A stretch of 55,157 nt of DNA from an uncultured bacterium (GTDB taxonomy: Bacteria > Planctomycetota > UBA1135), in NCBI GenBank assembly GCA_937919925.1, contig CALFOT010000081.1, positions 1-55,157 on the forward strand. Direction: 5' to 3'. Below, in pieces: positions 1 through 9,447 of this stretch (its first letter is position 1; every line of letters begins with the position of its first letter). Position numbers and translations under genes: made by a program. The notes beneath the pieces are model-generated. The model saw only the letters and a program-made list of their open reading frames with translations, was not told the origin of the DNA and ran no database searches.

Positions 1-917
1 CGCGCTTCGACAATACGATGACCCTTAACCGGGTTTTGAACATAACGCCAGTTCAGGGTTGCCGCATCACGGCAAAAACAAACTGGGTACAGGTTCCGGA
101 AACGCTCCCATAATTCATCGAACTCGGGGCCAAACTTTTCAATCTCTTTGACCGAAATCCCACACTCGCGTTTGCGCCATGTTGTTCGAATCGCAAAATC
201 TAGCACCGGTGCAAGCACAGGAGTCAGCCAGGCAAGGCTACGCGCAAGATGATGCCGCAAAGCTGCCCGCGTGCTCAAGCGAATTTCCCAGGTTACTAAA
301 TGGAAAATGACGCGATAACCGAACCAGCGCGCTCCCATCTTGATCACTTCGTCTGTAGATTGCCCTCCATAAGCCCAATGAACTCCGTCGACATCATTGG
401 AGTACATGCTGAAGCCATTCATCACTTCACGCCATAATCGGCCACCCCCGCGCAACTCAGGATCCGAAGCCACTTCACACAATAGGGCTCCAAAACTATC
501 GCGGCCAGCGACCGAAGCGCGACGACGCTGCCCAATACTCGTAGCAAGACAATGCCCCGTTGATTTTTCGCGAGCGAACGAGCCAACGGGCGGCCCGGCT
601 GGGTTATCCCAGTACTTCCAAAGGTAGTGCGCTAGGCTTCTTTGTATGCCGAACGCCTTACGGTAGAGATCGTTAATCACGCCGCCGTGCTCGAAACTAG
701 GCACAATGAATTCCACAGTCTCGGTATCCCGCGGTTCGCGCAACTTCGGGTAGAGAGAAAGCACGTCTGCATAGGGGCGGGGAGAGTTCGTACCCGCAAG
801 TGTGGAGCGCCTTGTTGGTTCAGCTTTTTCAACAGCGATAGGCTCAATGCCCGGCTTGAAGCCGCCACTGGCCTGACCTCTGACAGGGCCCCGCGAGGAT
901 GGAATGGGAAACCGCAC
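1..917 (-). CDS. GNAT-like acyltransferase, paralog 1 (C-terminus cut by window edge)
   Basis: This is a partial minus-strand gene whose 3' end lies beyond base 1. The frame is open from about 957 and has no ATG near its beginning. I chose GTG at 915-917 because an AAGG lies about nine bases upstream; GTG codons near 943 and 951 are alternatives. The translation is clearly homologous to the next gene upstream (997-2151): both share a W-K-Y-W-x-N-P-A-G-P-P motif followed by A-R-E-K, and a later W-R-Y-x-x-N-P motif. The fold looks like the GNAT acetyltransferase superfamily, in the style found beside polysaccharide and cell-surface genes. Substrate is unknown. It lies 79 bp downstream of its paralog on the same strand and is probably co-transcribed. 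The N-terminal ~70 residues do not match the paralog. Confidence 0.6.
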   Translation of the reverse strand, partial: MRFPIPSSRGPVRGQASGGFKPGIEPIAVEKAEPTRRSTLAGTNSPRPYADVLSLYPKLREPRDTETVEFIVPSFEHGGVINDLYRKAFGIQRSLAHYLWKYWDNPAGPPVGSFAREKSTGHCLATSIGQRRRASVAGRDSFGALLCEVASDPELRGGGRLWREVMNGFSMYSNDVDGVHWAYGGQSTDEVIKMGARWFGYRVIFHLVTWEIRLSTRAALRHHLARSLAWLTPVLAPVLDFAIRTTWRKRECGISVKEIEKFGPEFDELWERFRNLYPVCFCRDAATLNWRYVQNPVKGHRIVEA

Positions 918-996
918 TCTGTGCCGCCTTAACTCGTAAATAGGCACAGAGCAGGGTGACGTCACCCAAATTTAGGAGAAAACACCCTCTAATTCT

Positions 997-2151
997 CTAG
1001 TCGCGAAAATCACAATCACCCTGGGTGTAATACCAGTTTTTGCCAAATAAAACGGTGCGTAGCTGCTCATAAGCTTCCGGCGGTTGGTCCATCGGTGTGG
1101 AGCCCGGCATTGGGGTGCAGATGATTTTATCCACCCCCTCATGCGGGCTCTGGCGGCCGGAGCGGAAAGATTGAAAAGCCTCCTGTTCGGGGCCGCCCTC
1201 TTGCACCGCAAAGCGCAGGAACACGCAGCCGTCAGCAAGTGCTTGGCGGCGCGCGACGTCAATCAAAGTCTGTAAAACCTCTTGGTCTTTGCCGTGCCAA
1301 CAATCCAGCACCGTTGCAATCATCTCGCCGTTTTCACTCCATTCGCGCCACACCATATAACCCACCAACTTGCCTTCGCGGTGCGCAGAAAGCACGCGGT
1401 GCTTCCAAATCGGGTTATCCATGTAACGCCAGTTCAAAGTTGCGGCATCACGATAGAAACACGCCGGATACAAATCTCGATAGCGCTCCCACAGCTCGTC
1501 AAACTCTGGGCCGAAACGATCGACGATGCTCGTTTGCAGGCCGAAATCGCGTTTGCGCCAGCGCATACGATAAAGCTTGTTTGCAATCAACGCTGCAAGC
1601 GGTCCGAAAAGGCCATCGAAATGGCCAAGATGACGACGAATCGACGAACGCGTGCCGATGCGGATTTCCCACGGCACCAATTCCATCATAATGCGATAAC
1701 CAAACCAGCGGGAGCCGATCTTGATGGCGGCATCCGAGGACTGTCCTCCATACGCCCACACAATGCCGTGGTTGTCGTTCGTGGTCACGCCAAAACCGAG
1801 CATGACTTCACGCCACACCCGCCCGCCACGGCGATCATCAGGATCCGAGGCGCTCTCACACAACAAAGCGCCATAACTATCTTTGCCGTTCACCCAAGCG
1901 CGGCGACGCTGACCGATCCCGGTGGCCATACAACGCCCGGTTGCCTTTTCGCGCGCCAACATTCCAGTAGGCGGGCCCGCCGGATTTCGCCAGTATTTCC
2001 ATTCATAATGATCCAGGCTGCGGTTCATGTGGAACACCTTGTTGTACAAAGCGTTGATTGCGGGGCCATCGGCACGCGTAGCCTCTACATACTCCACCTC
2101 CGCAGAAGCCTTGGGCATCCGTGCAGGTGGGATATACTGCTTCACATCCAT
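997..2151 (-). CDS. GNAT-like acyltransferase, paralog 2
   Basis: This encodes about 384 residues with no signal peptide or membrane segment, so it is probably cytoplasmic. The N-terminal half resembles a GNAT N-acetyltransferase domain (Y-N-K-V-F ... W-K-Y-W-R-N-P-A-G). The C-terminal half has a W-R-Y-M-D-N-P segment and a V-G-Y-M-V-W strand typical of a second GNAT-like lobe. Homology to the partial neighbour begins at M-D-V-x-x-Y-x-P, which supports the ATG at 2149-2151. Longer starts exist upstream (ATG near 2226, GTG at 2253) but would overlap the divergent sulfatase gene heavily and are not conserved in the paralog. Double-GNAT proteins of this kind commonly modify sugars or amino acids in envelope polymers; here the substrate is unknown. 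Confidence 0.65.
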   Translation of the reverse strand: MDVKQYIPPARMPKASAEVEYVEATRADGPAINALYNKVFHMNRSLDHYEWKYWRNPAGPPTGMLAREKATGRCMATGIGQRRRAWVNGKDSYGALLCESASDPDDRRGGRVWREVMLGFGVTTNDNHGIVWAYGGQSSDAAIKIGSRWFGYRIMMELVPWEIRIGTRSSIRRHLGHFDGLFGPLAALIANKLYRMRWRKRDFGLQTSIVDRFGPEFDELWERYRDLYPACFYRDAATLNWRYMDNPIWKHRVLSAHREGKLVGYMVWREWSENGEMIATVLDCWHGKDQEVLQTLIDVARRQALADGCVFLRFAVQEGGPEQEAFQSFRSGRQSPHEGVDKIICTPMPGSTPMDQPPEAYEQLRTVLFGKNWYYTQGDCDFRD

Positions 2152-3880
2152 GAGAAAACTTCTCTTCGTGGTCTCTTCGGTTGCAATGGCATCCGCACTC
2201 ACTGGTTCTTGGCGTGCGTTTGGCATGTGGTCTTCTGAGGGGTGGTCGGACACTGGCGACGGCTTGCTGTTTTGGCTTACCTGGTCTGCCGATCCTGGCG
2301 GACGGCGCTTGTTGCTTGCAGCAGCTCTGGCTCTGGCTGGGCTGCTCCTCGCTTTCGCATCTCAGTCTAACCGTTTGACGGCGCTTCGTCCGTGGTCCGC
2401 GCTCGTCACTTTTGCCGCGAAACCATGGGTGTGTGCGATGTGCTTGGCGCTCGCACTCTTGCCTCAAGTGATTGCCCGGGTCCTTGCCCCCAGCACCAGC
2501 GGCAAACCAACGGTTGTTTTCATCCTGCTGGATTCCATTCGCCTAGATTATGTAGGTTGGGGCGGCAGTGAGTTGAATACCACCCCGCGTCTCGATGCAC
2601 TTGCGCATGCCGGCGCCGCGTTTACGCAAAGTATTTCGCAGGCATCCTGGACCAAGCCTGCGGTTGGCAGTTTGATGACCAGCCAAGTGCCAAGCGCCCA
2701 TGAAGCCACCACGCGCAGCACTTTCCTCAATCCCAAAATGCGCGCCGTAGGCGAGGCGTTCGCCGCTGGCGGTTATCGCACGATGGCGCTTTCTTCCAAT
2801 CCAAACATCACCCCCGATTTTGGTTTCGCCCCAGGCTTTCAGTTTTTTGTGCATGATGCCACTAGCACCGCCGAGCCGCTGATTGCCACGGCGAAAGATT
2901 GGCTCGCAGCTGCCCCTGACCACGCATCTTTCCTGTATTTGCACCTAAATGATGCTCACTACCCTTACGATCCCGCGCCGCAATACACTGGATTGTTCAA
3001 CCACACCGGAGTTGAAGCCCACCTTGATGGGCCCGCAGAAGAAGAATTTCGTAACAGTCAGGGGACAACTTTCAGCACCGAGCAAGTGGAAAGTTTGCGC
3101 TTGTCGTATGCAGAGGAAATTCGTTACCTCGATGATCAAGTCGGTGTTTTTGTGGAAGAGCTACTCGCTTCGCGCAATGACATCCTCGTTGTCATCGTCG
3201 CGGATCATGGCGAGGAATTTCTCGACCACGGCGATCTTGGTCATGGCCACACTTTGTATGACGAACTCATTCGCGCGCCGTTGCAGTTTGCTTGGAGCCC
3301 TGCGCTTGGCGCGCAAATGGGGTGGAGTGCTGGAATCCATGGCGAGCAAGTTCGCCACATTGATGTCTTACCGACTTTGCTTGACGTCGCCAACCTCGCC
3401 TGGCCGGATAGCGCCCGCGAAATGCAAGGTGCTTCGCTGACTCCGTTTTTCTCTAATGCCAATGCGCTCGAAGGCCGGCCCGCCTTTGCCGAAACAGATC
3501 ACCTCGGTACCGCGCTTTCTGGCAATGCCGGAGCTTTACGCTGTTATCGCGCCGAGGGCTACAAAATGATTGTTTCCGCGCTGTGGCAGGATCTTAGTCC
3601 GAAGCGCGGTTGGCTGTTTCGCTTGGCTGCAGACCCAGGTGAACGCAACAATATTGCAGCGGATCAGCTTGCGATTTTCGGGCAGTTACGAGCACGTATG
3701 TTTGCCGAAGGTTGGATTGTGGAGCGCGATATGTCTGCCCTCAATGCGGTCGAGCTATCACAAGCAAAAGAGGATGAACTGAGCGCAATAGGTTACGCCA
3801 CTGGTGGTGAAATGAAGGGCCTGATGGATAGCTCCTACCTCGCACCCCATGCGGTTCCTTGGATGGAACTTCAGGATTGA
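2150..3880 (+). CDS. Membrane-anchored sulfatase-like hydrolase
   Basis: The protein has about 576 residues, with three or four hydrophobic stretches in the first 112 residues (about 3-20, 38-46, 53-71, 92-112). A sulfatase/alkaline-phosphatase superfamily domain follows. Metal-site motifs are visible: L-L-D-S-I-R-x-D near residue 126, then D-H-G-E-E and H-G-H-T-L-Y-D late in the domain. The position where true sulfatases carry Cys/Ser-x-Pro-x-Arg reads S-W-T-K-P-A (about 166-171), so there is no formylglycine motif. It may be a phosphodiesterase, phosphoethanolamine-transferase-like or sulfatase-like enzyme using Ser or Thr. The start is uncertain: ATG 2150 preserves the first hydrophobic stretch but overlaps the divergent GNAT gene by two bases; ATGs at 2186 and 2225 are alternatives. 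No clear ribosome-binding site was seen at any of them. Confidence 0.75.
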   Translation: MRKLLFVVSSVAMASALTGSWRAFGMWSSEGWSDTGDGLLFWLTWSADPGGRRLLLAAALALAGLLLAFASQSNRLTALRPWSALVTFAAKPWVCAMCLALALLPQVIARVLAPSTSGKPTVVFILLDSIRLDYVGWGGSELNTTPRLDALAHAGAAFTQSISQASWTKPAVGSLMTSQVPSAHEATTRSTFLNPKMRAVGEAFAAGGYRTMALSSNPNITPDFGFAPGFQFFVHDATSTAEPLIATAKDWLAAAPDHASFLYLHLNDAHYPYDPAPQYTGLFNHTGVEAHLDGPAEEEFRNSQGTTFSTEQVESLRLSYAEEIRYLDDQVGVFVEELLASRNDILVVIVADHGEEFLDHGDLGHGHTLYDELIRAPLQFAWSPALGAQMGWSAGIHGEQVRHIDVLPTLLDVANLAWPDSAREMQGASLTPFFSNANALEGRPAFAETDHLGTALSGNAGALRCYRAEGYKMIVSALWQDLSPKRGWLFRLAADPGERNNIAADQLAIFGQLRARMFAEGWIVERDMSALNAVELSQAKEDELSAIGYATGGEMKGLMDSSYLAPHAVPWMELQD

Positions 3881-3927
3881 CCGCTCTTCTTGAACGGCCA
3901 ATCAGCAACACTCTCCAACAGAAGCTC

Positions 3928-5205
3928 CTAGAAAAATTTGGTCACGCCTGGCTGCGCGATGGGTGCAGGCACTCCCGGTCCAAACGCCCAGTGATCCGGC
4001 GTGAGCTTCTCTTGAGAGTTGAGCGCTTGCTCCCAAGTAATCCGCTGACCAGTGTAGGCCGACATGCGCCCCATCAAAGCGGCAAGTGTGCTGTGCGCCA
4101 TGGCCTCGCCTTGGTTCATCGCCGCACCAGCGCGAATGCTGGCGAACAACTCATCATGTTCCGTTTGGTACATATCGTTGCTCGGGCCGGCATATTTCCA
4201 CGGGAAATCTCCAGTTGTTTCAAAGTGATTCGCCCAACCATCAATGAAGGCTACGCCGTTTGCGCCGACTATACGATCCAAGTTTTCCATGTGCGTGCCG
4301 TTTTGTTGACGACACTGCATGTGCCCCATGGTGCCATCTTCCCATTCATAGAGCACCCCAAAGTGATCATAAATGTTGCCCCACTTTGCTTCGGTGCGCA
4401 CTTGGCGGCCACCAAGAGCTGTTGCGCTGACGGGCGGCACATCCTGTTTCGCCCACATGATTTTGTCGATGCTGTGTATCGCTTGTTCGGTGATGTGGTC
4501 GCCACTTAATGCGGTGTAGTAGAGCCAATTCCTGAGTTGGTATTCCAGATCGGTCCATTCCGGCTGGCGCTCTTTGTACCACAGGCCGCCAGTGAGATAC
4601 GTGGCGTAAACGTGACGCACCTCGCCAATGCCACCAGAATGGACGCGGTCGTAAAGCGCACGGTGACCATATGCGGCGCGCCAGCAGAAACCACTTGCCA
4701 GCGACAATCCCTTCTGGCGTGCAAGTTTGGCAGTTTCCAAAACAGAGCGCACCCCAAAGGCATCCACTGCAACTGGTTTTTCACAAAACACATGCAAGCC
4801 GGCTTCTACCGCCGCGGCAATGTGCGCGGCCCGGAAGGCTGGTGGCGTTGCAAACAAAATGACATCGACTTCTGCGATGACTTTCTGGTAAGCATCAAAA
4901 CCAGTAAAGCGGCGCGATTCTTCAACCTGCACGCGATTTTGGAAGTTTTCCTGTAAGCTCGCATGGCTGCTTGCCAAACGGTCAGCAAACAAATCGCCCA
5001 TCGCATAAAGAATCACATCTTTATCGGCCGCCAACGCTTGCATGGCAGCACCTGTGCCGCGACCGCCGCAGCCTACAAGCCCGACGCGCAGCGGGCCGCT
5101 CATCGGCTTGCCAGCGATGGGGGTCACAAGACCTGCAAAAGGAATGGCAGCAGCGCCGACGCCGGCAGCTTTCAAAAAATTTCGTCTAGGGATTTCGTGG
5201 GTCAT
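3928..5205 (-). CDS. Exported Gfo/Idh/MocA-family oxidoreductase
   Basis: This 425-residue protein begins with a twin-arginine signal (R-R-N-F-L-K followed by an Ala-rich hydrophobic stretch to about residue 32), so it should be exported folded with its cofactor. A Rossmann NAD(P)-binding motif V-G-L-V-G-C-G-G-R-G follows, and the family's E-K-P motif appears as F-C-E-K-P-V-A-V-D. Such enzymes oxidise or reduce sugars, inositols and their derivatives. In planctomycetes and relatives they occur in many copies beside the heme-binding dehydrogenase family, as here: the gene lies 43 bp downstream of the giant dehydrogenase on the same strand. Substrate cannot be read from sequence. Length and motifs are typical of an intact gene. 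Confidence 0.88.
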   Translation of the reverse strand: MTHEIPRRNFLKAAGVGAAAIPFAGLVTPIAGKPMSGPLRVGLVGCGGRGTGAAMQALAADKDVILYAMGDLFADRLASSHASLQENFQNRVQVEESRRFTGFDAYQKVIAEVDVILFATPPAFRAAHIAAAVEAGLHVFCEKPVAVDAFGVRSVLETAKLARQKGLSLASGFCWRAAYGHRALYDRVHSGGIGEVRHVYATYLTGGLWYKERQPEWTDLEYQLRNWLYYTALSGDHITEQAIHSIDKIMWAKQDVPPVSATALGGRQVRTEAKWGNIYDHFGVLYEWEDGTMGHMQCRQQNGTHMENLDRIVGANGVAFIDGWANHFETTGDFPWKYAGPSNDMYQTEHDELFASIRAGAAMNQGEAMAHSTLAALMGRMSAYTGQRITWEQALNSQEKLTPDHWAFGPGVPAPIAQPGVTKFF

Positions 5206-5248
5206 CGCATGAAGGAGCTAGGGGAAACGAGAAGGTGTAGTGTGCAAG

Positions 5249-8200
5249 TCACTTTGCAGGGCCGTCAAGGGTAACAACGCGAAAACCGGCAAAACCGCCG
5301 TCCGACATCCACCAGATACTCTTTGGCCACTGAGGATCGCGCTGCTGCCAGGAAATTTCATAATCGGCGAAAGTTTCAGGACCAATGGCGGTGGCTAGAT
5401 CTTGATAACTTCCGCCCATTAAACGGCCGCGCGGGTTGGAACTTGTAACCCATTCGGCGACGTTGCCGAAAAAATCATATAGGCCGAAGCGGTTCGGCTT
5501 TTTCTGGCCCACGCGATGCGGGATGTCATCCGAGTTGCCAACATGCCAAGCAAAGCCTTGGAGCTCGGCAGGCGCAATCGCCTCACCTGCTGCAAGCTGC
5601 CATTCTTCTTGAGTTGGTAAGCGGAAAGTGCCGGGAGCGCTTAGGCTCAGCCAGCGACAAAATTCATTGGCAGCAGCGAACGTCATTCCAAGCGCAGGGA
5701 ATCCATCGTGGCCAAAGCCACGCGTTACGGGAAACACCGAACGACTTGGGCCGGTGATGCCATCAACCTGTACTTGCTCTTCCTCGCGCAGGAAAAAACG
5801 GTCGTATTGATCCCAAGTGATTTCTGTTGCGGAGATCCAAAACGTTTTACTATCCGCTCCAGTGACCGGCAGCATGCGCATTTTTTGGCCTGCGCCAAGA
5901 TCAATGTAATAGCCTTGCTGCTCCATTTCTGGAGGTTGCGGCTGTCGCGTCATAGCCGTGAGGATTCCCTCCATCAAATGTTGACGAAACCACGGCGCAT
6001 TCCAAATCTCTGGGCGGTGTCCAAGCGCCGTGTAAAAAACGGCACCCTGCCCTTCTGCGCGCTCCCAACTGAGAGCGAAATCGCCGTCGGTACGTTTGAT
6101 GGAATCCCGGTTCATCGCCACGGTTTCGGTGTCGAGTGACAACAAAATATTTTGGCGAGCACGGCTATACGGATTGCGAAACTGATAGATTTCGTCGGTA
6201 AAGGTGAAGCCACTTTTTAGATGACGCGTTGCTGGATGCAACGGGTTTTCAACAATCATCTTGACCTCTTCGTGCCAGGGGTGGCCGTCGAAATACGCGC
6301 CAATCAAATCACCGTATTCAGCCCACTCGTAGAAGGTGTCGGTGGCGCAGTGCGATCCGGCAAACACACCCCCTCCACGTACAAAGTCGAGAAAGGCCTG
6401 CTTCATTTCTGCAGTCATCGGTAGCTCGCCGGTAGTGTAGAAAAACACCGCATCAAATTCTGCTAGGCCTTCTTTCGTGAACCGTTCATAACCACGATCT
6501 ACAACAACTTCATAGCGTGCATCGCGTTCCGCCCAAGCGAGCATGTTGCGTTCCACTAGTGATAAACCATTTTCATCGGCTTTACACACTTCATGTTCGT
6601 ATCCTTGTGAATCGATGTGCACCAAAATGCGCCGGGTTAGGCGCTGTGCAGAAAGAAAAGCCACGAGGTCGTCCAGTTCGGCGGCACTTAACATGGAGCC
6701 AAAGGTTGGCGGCATCACCGAGAAAGCCAAAACATTGCCCTCAGGATCCCGTAGCTCGAAACCTTCCGCAATCATGGCTGCGGGTTCCAGAATGGATTTA
6801 CGAATGTCCGCGGGACTGTACTTGTTGCCAATGCTCGATAACTCTGGGCCAGCGGGATTGAGCACGCCTGCAGGAGTCACGCCGTGCAAACTATGGCACT
6901 TGGTGCATCCAGTGATCAAATTTTCAGCGAATACCGCGCGCCCGCGGTCGACAGCATCCAACACCGCCGCCGTAGGAAAATCGAGTTGCTTATCATAAAA
7001 CCAATCACTCGCACGCTCACCATAACTACGGAATTCATTCAAGATGGGATCAAACTCTTGAGGACGATCCCAATTGATAATGTACTCACGTGCTTCTTTG
7101 AGCAACTCTTCGTCGACGCCTTCACTATGAACAAAATCAAAAATCATTTGCGCATGTTGCGGCTGACCAAGCTGTTGGCAGGCGGCGAGCGCACGGCGAA
7201 CCATAGAGCGAGGCAGCTTCTGATGTTGTGGCAACATCGAAGCCAATTGCGGCCATGCGGCTGTCAAGTTCAAGTCATAAATAGCGCAGGCGGCTTCGGC
7301 GGCAATCAGTGGATCGCTATCTGCAAGGAAACGGCTGAGTAGAGTGCTCCCTTGCCAGCGTAATGCGAGTACCGCAGCCAAACGATGGTTGCGGTTAGGA
7401 TTGCCAGTAAAGGTCACCAACGTGGTTTCTGGCATCGCTGCCGCTAAGCCCCGCGAGACTGCATGCAATACAAAACGGTCGCCCACGCTTTTTTCATCTA
7501 ATGCGGCCAAGATTTTCATGTCGTCGCCCGGGCTGCGCATTTCGCCAACCAAGTACGCGGCCTGAAAGCGCACCTTCAAGTCTGGGTCGCGCAAAGCCAT
7601 GATGATTGGGGCTTTACCGCTTGCGTCGAGCTGCAAACTTTCGAGCTGGCCGCGCAGAATACTTAACAGTGCCGCGCGCACGCGTGGGTTGTTGTCTTTT
7701 AACAAGATAGAAAGGGCGGCAACATCTAGGTGTTGCGGCAACAACATGCCCAATCCCCAAATAGCGTGCAATCGCGACAGTTCCGCAAGGCGCTCACCAC
7801 CATCAACTTGGTTGGAGGGTTGTGCCAGCGCCACCTCTTTCAAAGCCGAAAATGCGCCGCGATCAACCAATTCCCACTGTGCTTCAAAACGCACGCGACG
7901 ATCGGCGTGGTGCAGTAATTGCGCGAGTTGATCGACTGGAAGTGCCGCGAAATCACCCGCCAAAAGACTCGCCGTGGAGGCCTGCAAATCTTGATCTGCC
8001 CCTGCAAAACTGGCACGGTAAATACGGCCCTTGCCTGGACCAACCCAACCACTCACCCAATCGCTCGCCCACATATCCCCGCTGGGCCCAAAACACACAT
8101 CGGTGACCAACATGCCCCACCAAAACTCTTCTTGATCGCCAAAGCGGAAGCCGCCGCCGTAGGGCTCCACGCTGAAACGCACGATGCCGCTGTAACTAGA

Positions 8201-9346
8201 GCCACCACGGAAATCACAGACGAAGAAATTATTCTCCATGCCAGGCTGCATACCAACACCTGGATAACACGCCAAGCCTGATGGCCCAGCAGTAATGTTT
8301 TCAATCGGCGCATTCAAAAATGCTGGATGCGCTTCCCCATCGGGTTGCGGCTTCCACCATTCCTCACTCATCCAGGGGCCGCGATCGGGAAGGTACTGAA
8401 AATTCATCCGCCAACCGCTATCACCGCCTTCCATCAAATATACCAAGCGTGCTTGATCGCCGGCATCACAGTTATTATCCACTGTGAATAAATTTCCATA
8501 GTCGTCAAAGGCAAGTTCTTGCGGGTTGCGCAATCCGGTTGCAAAAACCTCGAGACCACTGCCATCAAGATTGGAGCGAAAAACCGCACCGCGACCAGGC
8601 TCCGCAAGCAACTCACCTTCGGCAGTGATGACGTGATAGCCACGATCACCAATCGACCAATACAGCCGGCGATCAGGGCCGAGCACCAAGCCATGCATAT
8701 CATGACCTCGGAAAGCCACACGCACACCAAACCCATGATGCAGAGCCGTGCCGCTTTCGGCGACGCCGTCGTGATCTGCATCCGTGAGTTTCCACAGCTT
8801 CGGAATGCAGGTGTAATACACATCATCCCCACGCGCTAATAGGCCGGCACCCGTGCCGTCAAGCAACCCGCTAAATCCTGATGCAAAAATTGTGGATTGA
8901 TCAGCCTTGCCGTCGCCATCGGTATCGATAAGTGCGGTGATCCGATCTTCGCGATCAGTCCACTCGGTTGCAAACTGTGGATGGTGGCGCAGCATCATGG
9001 CGCCGCGCTCCTCTACTGTTTGGAGGCGTAGATCATCTTGCAGCCACTCCGGAAAAGTGCGGTTGTCTGGAATGCCTTCTGTTTCTTGACGAAAAGTTTC
9101 CGCCACCAACACACGGCCATTGCGATCCACTTCCAGCGCTACTGGATTGGCCAACATGGGCTCGGCCGCAAACAAACGAATCAGAGTGCCTTCCGGAACC
9201 TTGAAACCAGTGATGGCATCTTGGCCTTCTGTGGATTCCCCCTCAATTGTGGCGGGTAAAACTTTGGTTGGTAAACGGTAATCAGGACCCGGCTGCTGGA
9301 TAGGCAGCGCGGCGTAGAGGCTGATGAAAACTGGAAGTAAAAGCAA
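5249..9346 (-). CDS. PVC-type heme-binding dehydrogenase fused to ThuA-like and formylglycine-enzyme-like domains
   Basis: The 1365-residue protein has a short N-terminal hydrophobic stretch (about 1-16) that looks like a signal sequence or anchor. Residues about 40-450 form the beta-propeller membrane-bound dehydrogenase domain seen in Planctomycetes and Verrucomicrobia, with acidic D-x-D-G-D-G loops. Residues about 455-790 are HEAT-like alpha repeats. A single c-type heme site C-T-K-C-H lies at about 814-818, with a likely axial Met near 878. Residues about 905-1130 match the ThuA/trehalose-utilisation family, with a G-G-G-V-F-A-G-S-H motif. Residues about 1150-1360 match the formylglycine-generating-enzyme-like (FGE-sulfatase) fold (L-P-T-x-E-E-W, G-N-V-A-E-W, G-G-S-Y). 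It is probably a periplasmic polyol or sugar dehydrogenase passing electrons through heme c; the role of the C-terminal fusion is unknown. The Gfo/Idh gene follows. Confidence 0.85.
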   Translation of the reverse strand: MLLLPVFISLYAALPIQQPGPDYRLPTKVLPATIEGESTEGQDAITGFKVPEGTLIRLFAAEPMLANPVALEVDRNGRVLVAETFRQETEGIPDNRTFPEWLQDDLRLQTVEERGAMMLRHHPQFATEWTDREDRITALIDTDGDGKADQSTIFASGFSGLLDGTGAGLLARGDDVYYTCIPKLWKLTDADHDGVAESGTALHHGFGVRVAFRGHDMHGLVLGPDRRLYWSIGDRGYHVITAEGELLAEPGRGAVFRSNLDGSGLEVFATGLRNPQELAFDDYGNLFTVDNNCDAGDQARLVYLMEGGDSGWRMNFQYLPDRGPWMSEEWWKPQPDGEAHPAFLNAPIENITAGPSGLACYPGVGMQPGMENNFFVCDFRGGSSYSGIVRFSVEPYGGGFRFGDQEEFWWGMLVTDVCFGPSGDMWASDWVSGWVGPGKGRIYRASFAGADQDLQASTASLLAGDFAALPVDQLAQLLHHADRRVRFEAQWELVDRGAFSALKEVALAQPSNQVDGGERLAELSRLHAIWGLGMLLPQHLDVAALSILLKDNNPRVRAALLSILRGQLESLQLDASGKAPIIMALRDPDLKVRFQAAYLVGEMRSPGDDMKILAALDEKSVGDRFVLHAVSRGLAAAMPETTLVTFTGNPNRNHRLAAVLALRWQGSTLLSRFLADSDPLIAAEAACAIYDLNLTAAWPQLASMLPQHQKLPRSMVRRALAACQQLGQPQHAQMIFDFVHSEGVDEELLKEAREYIINWDRPQEFDPILNEFRSYGERASDWFYDKQLDFPTAAVLDAVDRGRAVFAENLITGCTKCHSLHGVTPAGVLNPAGPELSSIGNKYSPADIRKSILEPAAMIAEGFELRDPEGNVLAFSVMPPTFGSMLSAAELDDLVAFLSAQRLTRRILVHIDSQGYEHEVCKADENGLSLVERNMLAWAERDARYEVVVDRGYERFTKEGLAEFDAVFFYTTGELPMTAEMKQAFLDFVRGGGVFAGSHCATDTFYEWAEYGDLIGAYFDGHPWHEEVKMIVENPLHPATRHLKSGFTFTDEIYQFRNPYSRARQNILLSLDTETVAMNRDSIKRTDGDFALSWERAEGQGAVFYTALGHRPEIWNAPWFRQHLMEGILTAMTRQPQPPEMEQQGYYIDLGAGQKMRMLPVTGADSKTFWISATEITWDQYDRFFLREEEQVQVDGITGPSRSVFPVTRGFGHDGFPALGMTFAAANEFCRWLSLSAPGTFRLPTQEEWQLAAGEAIAPAELQGFAWHVGNSDDIPHRVGQKKPNRFGLYDFFGNVAEWVTSSNPRGRLMGGSYQDLATAIGPETFADYEISWQQRDPQWPKSIWWMSDGGFAGFRVVTLDGPAK

Positions 9347-9447
9347 TGGTCGAGCGCGATTTCACGCACGACGATGCTACTTCATTTGAGGTTGTTTGCG
9401 GAACCTGTTGACCACTTGCTTGAGCCGCTAATCCGTACTGCGGCGGG

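Noticed and set aside
1282-2238. 318-codon plus-strand ORF
   Set aside because: Lies antisense to the GNAT-like gene, which has a homologous neighbour and motifs; the plus translation is His/Arg/Ala-rich and unlike a protein.
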